NCBI GenBank assembly: GCA_029782225.1
Contig: JAKOVF010000317.1
Location: 16,499 to 80,498 of the forward strand
DNA: 64,000 nt
Direction of reading: 5' to 3'
Origin: Chloroflexota bacterium
Lineage (GTDB): Bacteria > Chloroflexota > Anaerolineae > Anaerolineales > Villigracilaceae
Below are positions 44,143 through 51,906 of the stretch, piece after piece (the stretch's first letter is position 1; every line of letters begins with the position of its first letter). Made by a program: the position numbers and the translations under genes. The notes beneath the pieces were generated by a model. It made no database searches and had not been told where the DNA came from. It worked only from the letters and a program-made list of their open reading frames with translations.

Positions 44143-47100
44143 GTGACCAGCATAATGGTTTCGTATTCTCGAAAAGACTCTGTTGCTGCCCGAAAATTAA
44201 TCGACGCCTTCGAAAAAATGGGCATGGAAGTCTGGGTGGATTGGGAAGATATTCCGCCGGCCGTCGGGTGGCTGGACCAGGTCCTCAAGGGGATCGAAGA
44301 ATCTGATGCGTTCATTTTCCTCATTAGCCCTGATTCCATCGCCTCCGAAGTGTGCATGGCGGAGGTCGCTCACGCTGCCAAAAATAGCAAGCGCATCATT
44401 CCAATCGTAGTACGCGATGTGTTAGCGAAAGATGTTGTTCAGACCATCCGCGATATCAACTGGATCTTTGGGCGGGAGCAGGATGATTTCGAACAGTGTC
44501 TGGCGAAGATCAAGATTGCAATTGAGCTTGACATTGAATGGGTGGGGGAACACAAGCGGTTACAGATCAGAGCGCTGGAGTGGGATAGAAAGAAGGATAT
44601 CAGCCTGCTCTTGCGTGGCAGGGACTTGCGAACCGCCTATACATTGGTGAGGACAGCGGAAAAGAAGAATCCCACCCCCACCGAACTGCAGCATATTTAC
44701 ATCCAGCATAGCCGCCGAAACCAGCGCCTTCTATACATTGCCTGGATCTCCACGACCATTGCACTGCTGATCATGATCGCGCTATCCCTGACTGCCATAG
44801 ATCAGGCCCGCCTGGCACACGAGAACGAAGCACGTGCGCGCCAACAGGAGCAGCAGGCCAAACAAAATGAGGTCTATGCCAAACAGAGTGAAAAGAGGGC
44901 AAGGGCAGCCGAGGCGGATGCGCGCACAAGTGAGAATCTTGCCAAGGCACAACGCAGCGCGGCCAAGGCGCAGATCTATCAGAGGCCGGGGGAATTGTTT
45001 ACCAGCACGCTCCTGGCCATTGACTCACTGCAGCGTTCCCCATCCTTTGAGGCGGAGGAGATCCTGCGGAAGAACATCAGCCTGCTGCCAATTCCTGTGA
45101 AACAGATGGCACAGGGGGCTCGAATCAACGCGTTGAGGTTTAGCCCGGATGGTGATACGTTCATCACGGGCAGCGCTGATAACACAGCTTGCGAGTGGAC
45201 TGTCAAAGATGGGAAGATGGTTTTTTGCGCAACCAGCTCTGGGTCCGTGAATGATGCGGCATTCAGCCCGGATGGCCAGATCGTTGTGACCGGCGATGAG
45301 TTGGGTCACGTGCTGATTCTGGACGCGAAGGATGGCACGCTCCAGAATGAAATCGTCATGTTGCCAGATCCCAAAAGCCCCATTCTCATCCTGGGCCCAA
45401 ATGACACGAGTCCCCAGACCGCGCCCACCGATGCGGTCCCGGTGTGGGATGTGAACATCAGCCCGGATGGGAGCCTGCTTGCCATTGCGCGCAATGATGG
45501 CAACGTCATCTTTATTGATTTACGGACCCGAAAATATGATTTTGGGTTCTATGCAACCGGCAGCCTGCGCGTATCGGCATTCAGTCCCAATGGCAGGTTG
45601 TTTGCAGCCGGCTCCACAAATGGAAGCGTGACATTGTGGAACCTGTCCACGAACAAGACCGTGCAGGCTCCGCCGCATCATGGACAGGTTCTGTCGATCG
45701 AGTTCAGTCCGGATAGCAGCAGGCTGGTGACAGGTGGAACGGATAGCCTTGCCCTGGTTGCACAAACCGGGACGGGCGCAGAATTGTTTCACATCGTCAA
45801 TGAGGATTGGGTGGAGGATATTGCCTTTAGCCCGGATAGCTCCTGGTTTGTGACAGTCTCTGAAGATCAACGCGTGAGAGTCTGGGATACAAATACCGGC
45901 AAGGAAAGACTGCGCATGTTGCAGGATAGTTTCGTGACCGCCGTTCAGGTCAGCTCCAATGGTCAATGGATTGCGACCACCGGCGCGGACCAAACCATCC
46001 GATTGTGGAACGCCTCAACAGGCGCTGAGATTTTTCAGATCCCTCTCAAGGCCAGCGGGTCTGTATTGGCTTTTAGTAAGGACGGGAATTATCTGGTTTC
46101 AGGCGATGAAGGCGGCGGGGTCAATATCTGGGATATTTCAACGATGATCTCACCGACAAATTATGTTCAGTTCTCCGGCCTGACCGGCGACGTGCAGTTC
46201 AGCCCTTCGGGTGAGTGGCTTGCCGCATCGGACGAAGGCCGGGTCTGGCTGCTGAACAAAGGGCAGTTTACTACGCTGACAGGTTCCCTGACCGACGGTG
46301 CAAACCTGAAGCTGAATGCCAATGTGCAAAAACTGCGCTTCAGCCCTGATTCAAACTGGCTTGCCATTTCAACCAGTGGCGGCGAGCTGATCTTATACAA
46401 CATGCAAAGCGGAGAACAGAAAACCGTCCTGCACTCTGACCCTGCGCCGAATTTTGTCTTTTCGTCCGACAGCTCACAGATCATCACCGCCAGTGCGGAT
46501 GGAAAGGTCCAGGCGTGGGATGTGGCTTCGGGCAAGTCTGTAAATACCTTGCTGGGGGCAGGCAGCGGGGTGGCGGCGCTTGACATCACCAGCAATGATT
46601 TACTGGCTGTCGGCTTCATCGACAAGCTTTTCGTGTGGGACCTGAGTAGCGGTGAGCTGAATTCGGATGTCACATCGACGGGAGATCATACGTTTGTGGC
46701 TCTCAATGCCTATGGTTCATTACTGGCAGCCAGTAATTCGTCCGGTCAGATCAATATCTGGCAGCGAAAGGATGGCTCATTTGCATTGCTCAAATCCATC
46801 AATTCCGGCAACGTTTTCTCGATGTCGTTTAACCCGCGCGGTGATCAACTCCTTGTGGGAGAGAAGGATGTCCTTTACTTTTTCGATCCTCAGACAGGAG
46901 GCGAGATCGCCCGCATCCCTCACAAGGACGCGGTCCGGGGTATTTCCTTCTCTGCAGATGGTGCCACCCTGGCTACTGCCTCTTTCAAAGTCGTTCAATT
47001 CTGGGATGTAACCAAGATCCCCTTTATTCATCAGGAACAACTGGTTGCAACAGCCTGCACGCGCCTGATCCAGAATTTCGATCAGGCACAATGGACGGCG

Positions 47101-47154
47101 TTCTTTGGAGAGAACGATCCGTTCAGAATCTTGTGTGAGAACTTGCAGCACTAA
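44143..47154 (+). CDS. TIR - transmembrane - WD40 protein
   Basis: 1003 residues from GTG 44143 (AAGGTGG six bases upstream). Residues 1-135 form a TIR domain with MVSYSRKD, the box VWVDWEDIPP and the putative NADase Glu in CMAEVAHAAK. A transmembrane helix (about 195-217) and a Gln/Ala-rich coiled coil follow. Residues about 320-960 hold some 14-15 FSPDG-type WD40 repeats, matching two seven-bladed propellers. The C-terminus ends in a Cys-bracketed motif (ACTRLIQNFDQAQWTAFFG...C). It could sense ligands and trigger NAD depletion or signalling. Confidence 0.92.
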   Translation: MTSIMVSYSRKDSVAARKLIDAFEKMGMEVWVDWEDIPPAVGWLDQVLKGIEESDAFIFLISPDSIASEVCMAEVAHAAKNSKRIIPIVVRDVLAKDVVQTIRDINWIFGREQDDFEQCLAKIKIAIELDIEWVGEHKRLQIRALEWDRKKDISLLLRGRDLRTAYTLVRTAEKKNPTPTELQHIYIQHSRRNQRLLYIAWISTTIALLIMIALSLTAIDQARLAHENEARARQQEQQAKQNEVYAKQSEKRARAAEADARTSENLAKAQRSAAKAQIYQRPGELFTSTLLAIDSLQRSPSFEAEEILRKNISLLPIPVKQMAQGARINALRFSPDGDTFITGSADNTACEWTVKDGKMVFCATSSGSVNDAAFSPDGQIVVTGDELGHVLILDAKDGTLQNEIVMLPDPKSPILILGPNDTSPQTAPTDAVPVWDVNISPDGSLLAIARNDGNVIFIDLRTRKYDFGFYATGSLRVSAFSPNGRLFAAGSTNGSVTLWNLSTNKTVQAPPHHGQVLSIEFSPDSSRLVTGGTDSLALVAQTGTGAELFHIVNEDWVEDIAFSPDSSWFVTVSEDQRVRVWDTNTGKERLRMLQDSFVTAVQVSSNGQWIATTGADQTIRLWNASTGAEIFQIPLKASGSVLAFSKDGNYLVSGDEGGGVNIWDISTMISPTNYVQFSGLTGDVQFSPSGEWLAASDEGRVWLLNKGQFTTLTGSLTDGANLKLNANVQKLRFSPDSNWLAISTSGGELILYNMQSGEQKTVLHSDPAPNFVFSSDSSQIITASADGKVQAWDVASGKSVNTLLGAGSGVAALDITSNDLLAVGFIDKLFVWDLSSGELNSDVTSTGDHTFVALNAYGSLLAASNSSGQINIWQRKDGSFALLKSINSGNVFSMSFNPRGDQLLVGEKDVLYFFDPQTGGEIARIPHKDAVRGISFSADGATLATASFKVVQFWDVTKIPFIHQEQLVATACTRLIQNFDQAQWTAFFGENDPFRILCENLQH

Positions 47155-47160
47155 AGGCTA

Positions 47161-47207
47161 CTCAAAACAAAGATGGCCGGCGTATGCCAGTCATCTTTGT
47201 TTTTGAG
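47161..47207. terminator. Bidirectional terminator between the TIR-WD40 gene and osmC
   Basis: ACAAAGATG (47167-47175) pairs with CATCTTTGT (47192-47200); a T-run follows rightwards and AAAACA precedes it, so it works in both directions. Confidence 0.82.
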
Positions 47208-47217
47208 CCTCTGATAG

Positions 47218-47649
47218 CTATCCTCCCAGGAGGCGCGCCGCCAATGTGGTGGGCACATTTGAGAGCGCCACGGACACGGGACAGCTTTCTTTTACGGCTG
47301 CTGCAATTTGCTGAAATTGCTCATCGCTAATCCCGGGTACGGTCGCTTCCGTTTCCAGGTGGATTTTCGTTATGCGGTTTTTGCCATCCACGTTTTCGAT
47401 GGTCACTTGCGCTGTAGTGTGAATATGCTTGGGGGTGAATCCAGCTTTGCCCAGGTTCGAACTCAGTGCCATTGAATAACAACCGGCGTGTGCCGCGCCC
47501 AGTAATTCCTCAGGGTTTGTCCCCTTCGCATCTTCAAAACGTGATGACCAGGTGTATGGTCCCTCGTAAGCCCCGCTTGCGAGCTTCATCTTTCCATTCC
47601 CTTCCTTGAGGGAACCATCCCAAACTGCTTCTGACTTTCTGGTAGGCAT
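47218..47649 (-). CDS. OsmC-family peroxiredoxin
   Basis: 143 residues from ATG 47649, with AAGGA nine bases upstream. The reactive cysteines are Cys57 in HAGCYSMAL and Cys123 in ESCPVSVAL. OsmC proteins reduce organic hydroperoxides. The gene is monocistronic; the upstream sequence to speD contains no further gene. Confidence 0.94.
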   Translation of the reverse strand: MPTRKSEAVWDGSLKEGNGKMKLASGAYEGPYTWSSRFEDAKGTNPEELLGAAHAGCYSMALSSNLGKAGFTPKHIHTTAQVTIENVDGKNRITKIHLETEATVPGISDEQFQQIAAAVKESCPVSVALSNVPTTLAARLLGG

Positions 47650-47799
47650 ATCAATTATCCTTTCCAACAATAATGATTTTGTTACAGTGAATTATAAGAC
47701 GAATCCCCACCCTCATGGCCAACCCTTCTCCTGAGCATGGGATAGAAACACGGCATTTTGCACTGGCTTGAGAAAAATGAAAACCCCCGGCCCAAACGA

Positions 47800-47827
47800 T
47801 TGACATTCTGGCAGGACATAGTATAAA
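47800..47827 (+). promoter_or_regulatory. Promoter of speD-speE
   Basis: TTGACA (47800-47805), a 16-base spacer and TATAAA (47822-47827). The leader of about 120 bases is A/T-rich; I see no known riboswitch. The rest of the 47650-47954 gap shows no gene. Confidence 0.65.
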
Positions 47828-47954
47828 TGCCCCACAGAGTCTATCCAAGGGCTGTTTCATTCGTTACGCAAGGCACACATCTTGCGGATCGGGTTGAAAT
47901 AAAAAGTAGGTGCTCTTGGATGGGTTCTTTCTATTTTTAACCCTGGAGGTGTGA

Positions 47955-48335
47955 GTGAACGCGACTTTGAAATTGGGAGAGCACTATATTTTCGATCTCT
48001 CTAACTGCAACCATGAGATTCTCATGGATAGCGAGCGTGCATACTCGCTGTTTGCGCAGGCCGTTCGTGACAGCGGCTTGACAGTTGTGGATGAGGGCTT
48101 TTACAAGTTCAGCCCGCATGGCTTTACCTGTTTTTTGCTCCTCGCAGAGTCGCATGCAAGTTTGCATGCCTGGCCTGAATACGATTATTGTGCCATTGAC
48201 CTGTTTACCTGCGCGCTGGGCAAGGACCTTTTGCCTTTGATCCAGCACATCAAGACTTCCCTCGGCGCGGACAACTTTGCCCTTCGCAAGCTGGATCGCG
48301 AAGCCGAAGTGGAAAGAATCCCCTTTCCGTTGTAG
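47955..48335 (+). CDS. speD: S-adenosylmethionine decarboxylase proenzyme
   Basis: 126 residues from GTG 47955, with GGAGG five bases upstream. It makes decarboxylated SAM for spermidine synthesis. It self-cleaves between Glu65 and Ser66 in LAESHASLHAWPE, giving the pyruvoyl group; His71 and Cys86 are the expected processing and catalytic residues. It lies 6 bp before speE, so the pathway genes form an operon. Confidence 0.96.
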   Translation: MNATLKLGEHYIFDLSNCNHEILMDSERAYSLFAQAVRDSGLTVVDEGFYKFSPHGFTCFLLLAESHASLHAWPEYDYCAIDLFTCALGKDLLPLIQHIKTSLGADNFALRKLDREAEVERIPFPL

Positions 48336-48341
48336 GTTCTC

Positions 48342-49175
48342 ATGGGTATTTGGTTCACGGAAGAGCTGCACTCTTATTATCGCAAAGGCATCCACGTCCA
48401 AAAAATTCTGGCAGATGAACAGACAGATTATCAGCATATCCAGGTCGTCGAGACGGAATTCTTTGGAAACGCCTTGATCCTCGACGGCATCATTCAATTG
48501 ACCGAGCGCGACAACATGGGCTATCACGAGATGATCGTCCATGTGCCGATGCTCGCGGTGGGGAAACCAAAACGTGTCTTGATCGTCGGCGGGGGAGATG
48601 GTGGGTCGCTCCAGCAGGTGCTGCGATATCCATCCGTGGAAGAGGCGGTTGTCTGTGAATTGGATCGGCGCGTGGTGGCCCTCTCGCGCGAGCACTTCGC
48701 CGCGTCTTTCGGGGACCCCTGGGCCGATCCCCGTGCCAGATTGATCGTGCGAGACGCCTTTGGTTACCTCGACGAAAACCCCGGCCAGTTCGATGTCATC
48801 ATCTCGGATACCACAGATCCCATTGGCATGGCCGAGCGCTTATTCTCGGATGAGTTCTATAGGCTGATGGTGCGCGCCCTCACGGCAGGCGGCGCAGCGT
48901 CCACGCAGTGCGAACAACCTTATTTTGACACTGACCTGATCAAACAAATCTATCAGTGTGCCAAAGCGTTGACCAAAAACCCGGCATATTACTACGCCAG
49001 TATTCCCACCTATCCAGGCGGCGGGATTGGTTTCATGTATGTTTCGGACACACCCTGGACGAAGGGATTGAACACATCGCTTCCACCCGGTGTCAATCAA
49101 TATATCAACCCTGAAATTCACAAGGCAGCCTTTGCGCTGCCAGAGTTTTTCAGGAAGCAGTTGTATGGGAATTAG
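48342..49175 (+). CDS. speE: Spermidine synthase
   Basis: 277 residues with the aminopropyl-transferase core VLIVGGGDGGSLQQVL, the putrescine-binding DNMGYHEMIVHVP and SDTTDPIG. It uses decarboxylated SAM from SpeD. The last segments (LYGN end) are complete. A terminator hairpin follows. Confidence 0.96.
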   Translation: MGIWFTEELHSYYRKGIHVQKILADEQTDYQHIQVVETEFFGNALILDGIIQLTERDNMGYHEMIVHVPMLAVGKPKRVLIVGGGDGGSLQQVLRYPSVEEAVVCELDRRVVALSREHFAASFGDPWADPRARLIVRDAFGYLDENPGQFDVIISDTTDPIGMAERLFSDEFYRLMVRALTAGGAASTQCEQPYFDTDLIKQIYQCAKALTKNPAYYYASIPTYPGGGIGFMYVSDTPWTKGLNTSLPPGVNQYINPEIHKAAFALPEFFRKQLYGN

Positions 49176-49180
49176 ACAGT

Positions 49181-49215
49181 CTCGCCCCGATCATTTCGGG
49201 GCGAGCTGCTTTTGG
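49181..49215 (+). terminator. Terminator of speD-speE
   Basis: CTCGCCCCGA (49181-49190) and TCGGGGCGAG (49196-49205) form a 10-bp stem with loop TCATT, followed by CTGCTTTTGG. Confidence 0.75.
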
Positions 49216-49346
49216 CCCTCCTTTTCTTACGACCGGCCAACGAGTGACCTGGAGCGCGGAACTGGCATAAAAAGCAGGGTCGTCGTTTCGGAGGCAACCG
49301 GCCCACGGCAGTTTTGGCTCTGGCTGCCTCCCTTGCTCTAACCTGA

Positions 49347-49374
49347 TTGAAATTGTCCAAAAAGCACGTATAAT
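49347..49374 (+). promoter_or_regulatory. Promoter of the TIR-FGE / SIR2 / nSTAND1 operon
   Basis: TTGAAA (49347-49352), a 16-base spacer and TATAAT (49369-49374). About 110 bases separate it from the first gene. No operator is evident. The remainder of the 49176-49489 gap is without a gene. Confidence 0.65.
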
Positions 49375-49489
49375 GTGATTGCATCCCCATTCAAGCCCAC
49401 ACTGTGGCACACAACTTATCTGTTCTCCAAAGTAACTGCGGCCAGGCATTCGGTGATCGAATCGTGCAGAAAAAGGCGGTCTGTCAATT

Positions 49490-50707
49490 GTGAGTATCTT
49501 CATTTCTTATCGTCGTGCCGACAGTAAATATGTCGTTGATCGTATCCGAGAGCGTTTGACCGCCGTCTTTGGCCCCGAAGCCGTCTTCCGGGATGTTGAA
49601 AGCATTGGCCTTGGGCTGGATTACAGAACGGTCCTGACCCGTGAAACGACCGGGTGCCGCGTGATGCTGGTCGTGATTGGCCCTCAGTGGCTGAGTATCG
49701 CAAATGAAAAAGGGAAACGTCTCTTTCAAGACGACGATGCGACAAGGATCGAGGTGGAAACCGGCCTGCTGGGGAAGGATATCCTTGTGATCCCGGTCCT
49801 GGTGATGAATGCGTCCATGCCCTCGGCGGAGGATCTTCCAGAAAGCCTGTGCGATCTCCACTATCGGAATGCGATTAGTGTCCGCCCGGACCCCGACTTT
49901 GATAATGATATGGAGCGGCTGATCCTCGGCATCCATCGCGCCCAGGTGGATGTGCCGATCACTCTTCAGCATTTCGAGCCGCAGACCGTCCCAATCCCCC
50001 AAGGTCCGTTTTGGATGGGTAGTGAAACGAGTGATGGGATTCCGGTCTACGAGACACCCCTGCACGAAGTGAACCTTCCGGCGTATCGGATCGGGAAATA
50101 TCCAGTTACCAACAAGCAATATGAGGAGTTTATCCGCCAGACCGGTAGGCTCGTCCTGCCAAGCGCGGGTTGGAACGGGTTGAGAGTCCCGGATGGGATG
50201 GATAAGTATCCAGTAGCGGGTGTCACTTTTTATGATGCGGTTGCGTATTGCGAGTGGCTCAAGGAAGCCACGGGACGGAAATACTTTCTGCCGAACGAAG
50301 CGCAATGGGAAAAAGCCTGCCGGGCAGACGCTAAAAGTATTTACCCCTGGGGAGATCAGTTCGACGCAGAGCGGTGCAACGCCGGACGGGGTCAGGTCGC
50401 GGCCGTGGATGCATTTCCTGCTCAGAGTGAGTATGGCTGCTTTGATCTGGTGGGGAATGTCCGGCAATGGACCTGTTCCCTGTGGGGGGAAAAGCGCAGC
50501 AGTCCTCATCCAAACTATATCTATCCCTGGAAGGATGATGAACGCAACGACTTGAATGCAGGCCGCCAGGTCCGGCGTGTGATTCGCGGCAGCTCGGCAG
50601 GGGATGATCCGAAACTGCTCAGATCCAGTATTCGGAGGGGCCACGCCCCGGATGATGAGGGCTTGCCCGGAGCACGCCATGGATTTCGTGTAGCGCTCGT
50701 CGTTTGA
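49490..50707 (+). CDS. TIR domain fused to an FGE-sulfatase (SUMF1-like) domain
   Basis: 405 residues from GTG 49490. Residues 1-140 form a TIR domain (MSIFISYRRADSKYVVDRI, then a BB-loop VFRDVESIGLGLDY; candidate Glu in ATRIEVETGL). Residues 160-405 form a FGE/C-type-lectin-like domain: VPIPQGPFWMGSETSD, YPVTNKQYEEFIRQTG, PVAGVTFYDAVAYCEWLK, FLPNEAQWEKACR, YPWGDQFD, CFDLVGNVRQWTCS and GFRVALVV at the end. The two C-terminal cysteines needed by formylglycine-forming enzymes are missing (GFRV instead of GFRC), so it may act as a ligand or protein binder. First gene of a three-gene operon. Confidence 0.92.
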   Translation: MSIFISYRRADSKYVVDRIRERLTAVFGPEAVFRDVESIGLGLDYRTVLTRETTGCRVMLVVIGPQWLSIANEKGKRLFQDDDATRIEVETGLLGKDILVIPVLVMNASMPSAEDLPESLCDLHYRNAISVRPDPDFDNDMERLILGIHRAQVDVPITLQHFEPQTVPIPQGPFWMGSETSDGIPVYETPLHEVNLPAYRIGKYPVTNKQYEEFIRQTGRLVLPSAGWNGLRVPDGMDKYPVAGVTFYDAVAYCEWLKEATGRKYFLPNEAQWEKACRADAKSIYPWGDQFDAERCNAGRGQVAAVDAFPAQSEYGCFDLVGNVRQWTCSLWGEKRSSPHPNYIYPWKDDERNDLNAGRQVRRVIRGSSAGDDPKLLRSSIRRGHAPDDEGLPGARHGFRVALVV

Positions 50708-50710
50708 GGT

Positions 50711-50734
50711 TTTGCCTGACCCTTCCCAGGCAAA
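50711..50734 (+). terminator. Small hairpin between operon genes
   Basis: TTTGCCTG (50711-50718) pairs with CAGGCAAA (50727-50734) over an eight-base loop. TTTTGTCTTT follows 20 bases later, so it may attenuate rather than stop transcription. Confidence 0.35.
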
Positions 50735-50787
50735 TTGTTGGCTTTTGTCTTTATCCAGCGTTTTTGATGTAACTTGGAGGTCGCGAG

Positions 50788-51906
50788 ATGAACCGGTTTG
50801 AGCGATTCAAAGAGAACCTCTCAAAGGAATCATTGACGAAAACGGGCTTCTGGGAAGATACGATGCCTCTGATTAATCGCGGTGCGGTGGTCCCGATTAT
50901 CAGCAATTCCTTCCGCATCGAGCAGATCTTCCGCGAACAGAAGGAAGTGACAGATCAGGTACCGGAGAAGCCTCACTACGATGATGAGGATCTGACCTAT
51001 GACGAACAACTGACCAAGGTCTGGGCTGACTTCATTGAGTATCCCATGGCGGATAAGCACAATCTTGCGCGGGTTGCCCAGTACTTCCTGGTTGAGCAGA
51101 AAGACAATCTGCAGGCGCGTGGAAAGTATCTTGAGTTCCTGAAAGAATTTTTCCTGGAGGTGGTCGGCGACGAGGAATCAAACCGGGAGCTTGTCGGTAA
51201 ATTCAAGGCACAGGTCAAAGAGATGCAGTTCGCGGATATGGTGAGAGAGCTGGAATATCCCCGCTTCGCACCGGGACAGGAGGATCCTCTCTGCCTCCTG
51301 GCGCGGCTGCCCCTGCCGATCTATATCACCACGAGCTATTACGATTTTCTTGAGTGTGCACTGGAGAGTGAGGGGAAGCGACCCCGCAGCCATGTCTGTT
51401 TCTGGTCGGGAGAAATTCCGAATGCAAAGATTGACCGCTGGCCTGAAGCTGATTATGTGCCATCCTCGACGGAACCGATCGTCTATCATCTCTTTGGCAT
51501 TGAAAGCTATTTTCAGACCCTGGTTCTGAGTGAAGATGACTTCATGGATTTCCTGGTCATGATGGCCAAGGATACGGATACCTTAAATCCGGTGATTCCA
51601 TTGAAGCTGCGGGAGGTCCTTGCCAATTCTCCGCTGCTTCTGCTCGGCTACCAGCTGCGAGACTGGGATTTCCGCATCCTCTTTCGATTGATCTCCAATT
51701 ACCGGAACAGGGACAAACTCACGCCGCGCGGCATGTACATCCAGCTTAAGCCTGAAAGCAAGATCATCGGCAACAAGGAAAAATCCCTGGAATATCTGAG
51801 TCACTATTTCGACCGGCGCAAGTTTGATGTAGAGTGGACGAACATCGAGGAATTCATCAAGAAGCTTTGGACAGAATGGAATAAATACAGGCAGGGCCAG
51901 TCATGA
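50788..51906 (+). CDS. SIR2-like (SIR2_2 type) domain protein
   Basis: 372 residues with GGAGG before the ATG. Recognisable segments are LINRGAVVPIISNSF (first nucleotide-binding loop), LARLPLPIYITTSYYDFLECAL, PIVYHLFG, TLVLSEDDFMDFLVMM and LLLLGYQLRDWDFRILFR, the pattern of the SIR2_2 family often found next to STAND and TIR genes. It would bind or hydrolyse NAD. It overlaps the nSTAND1 gene by four bases, so the two proteins are made together. Confidence 0.88.
   Translation: MNRFERFKENLSKESLTKTGFWEDTMPLINRGAVVPIISNSFRIEQIFREQKEVTDQVPEKPHYDDEDLTYDEQLTKVWADFIEYPMADKHNLARVAQYFLVEQKDNLQARGKYLEFLKEFFLEVVGDEESNRELVGKFKAQVKEMQFADMVRELEYPRFAPGQEDPLCLLARLPLPIYITTSYYDFLECALESEGKRPRSHVCFWSGEIPNAKIDRWPEADYVPSSTEPIVYHLFGIESYFQTLVLSEDDFMDFLVMMAKDTDTLNPVIPLKLREVLANSPLLLLGYQLRDWDFRILFRLISNYRNRDKLTPRGMYIQLKPESKIIGNKEKSLEYLSHYFDRRKFDVEWTNIEEFIKKLWTEWNKYRQGQS

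Noticed and set aside
49484..50680. A 398-codon open frame on the - strand
   Set aside because: It mirrors the TIR-FGE gene, whose sense frame contains unmistakable TIR and FGE motifs.
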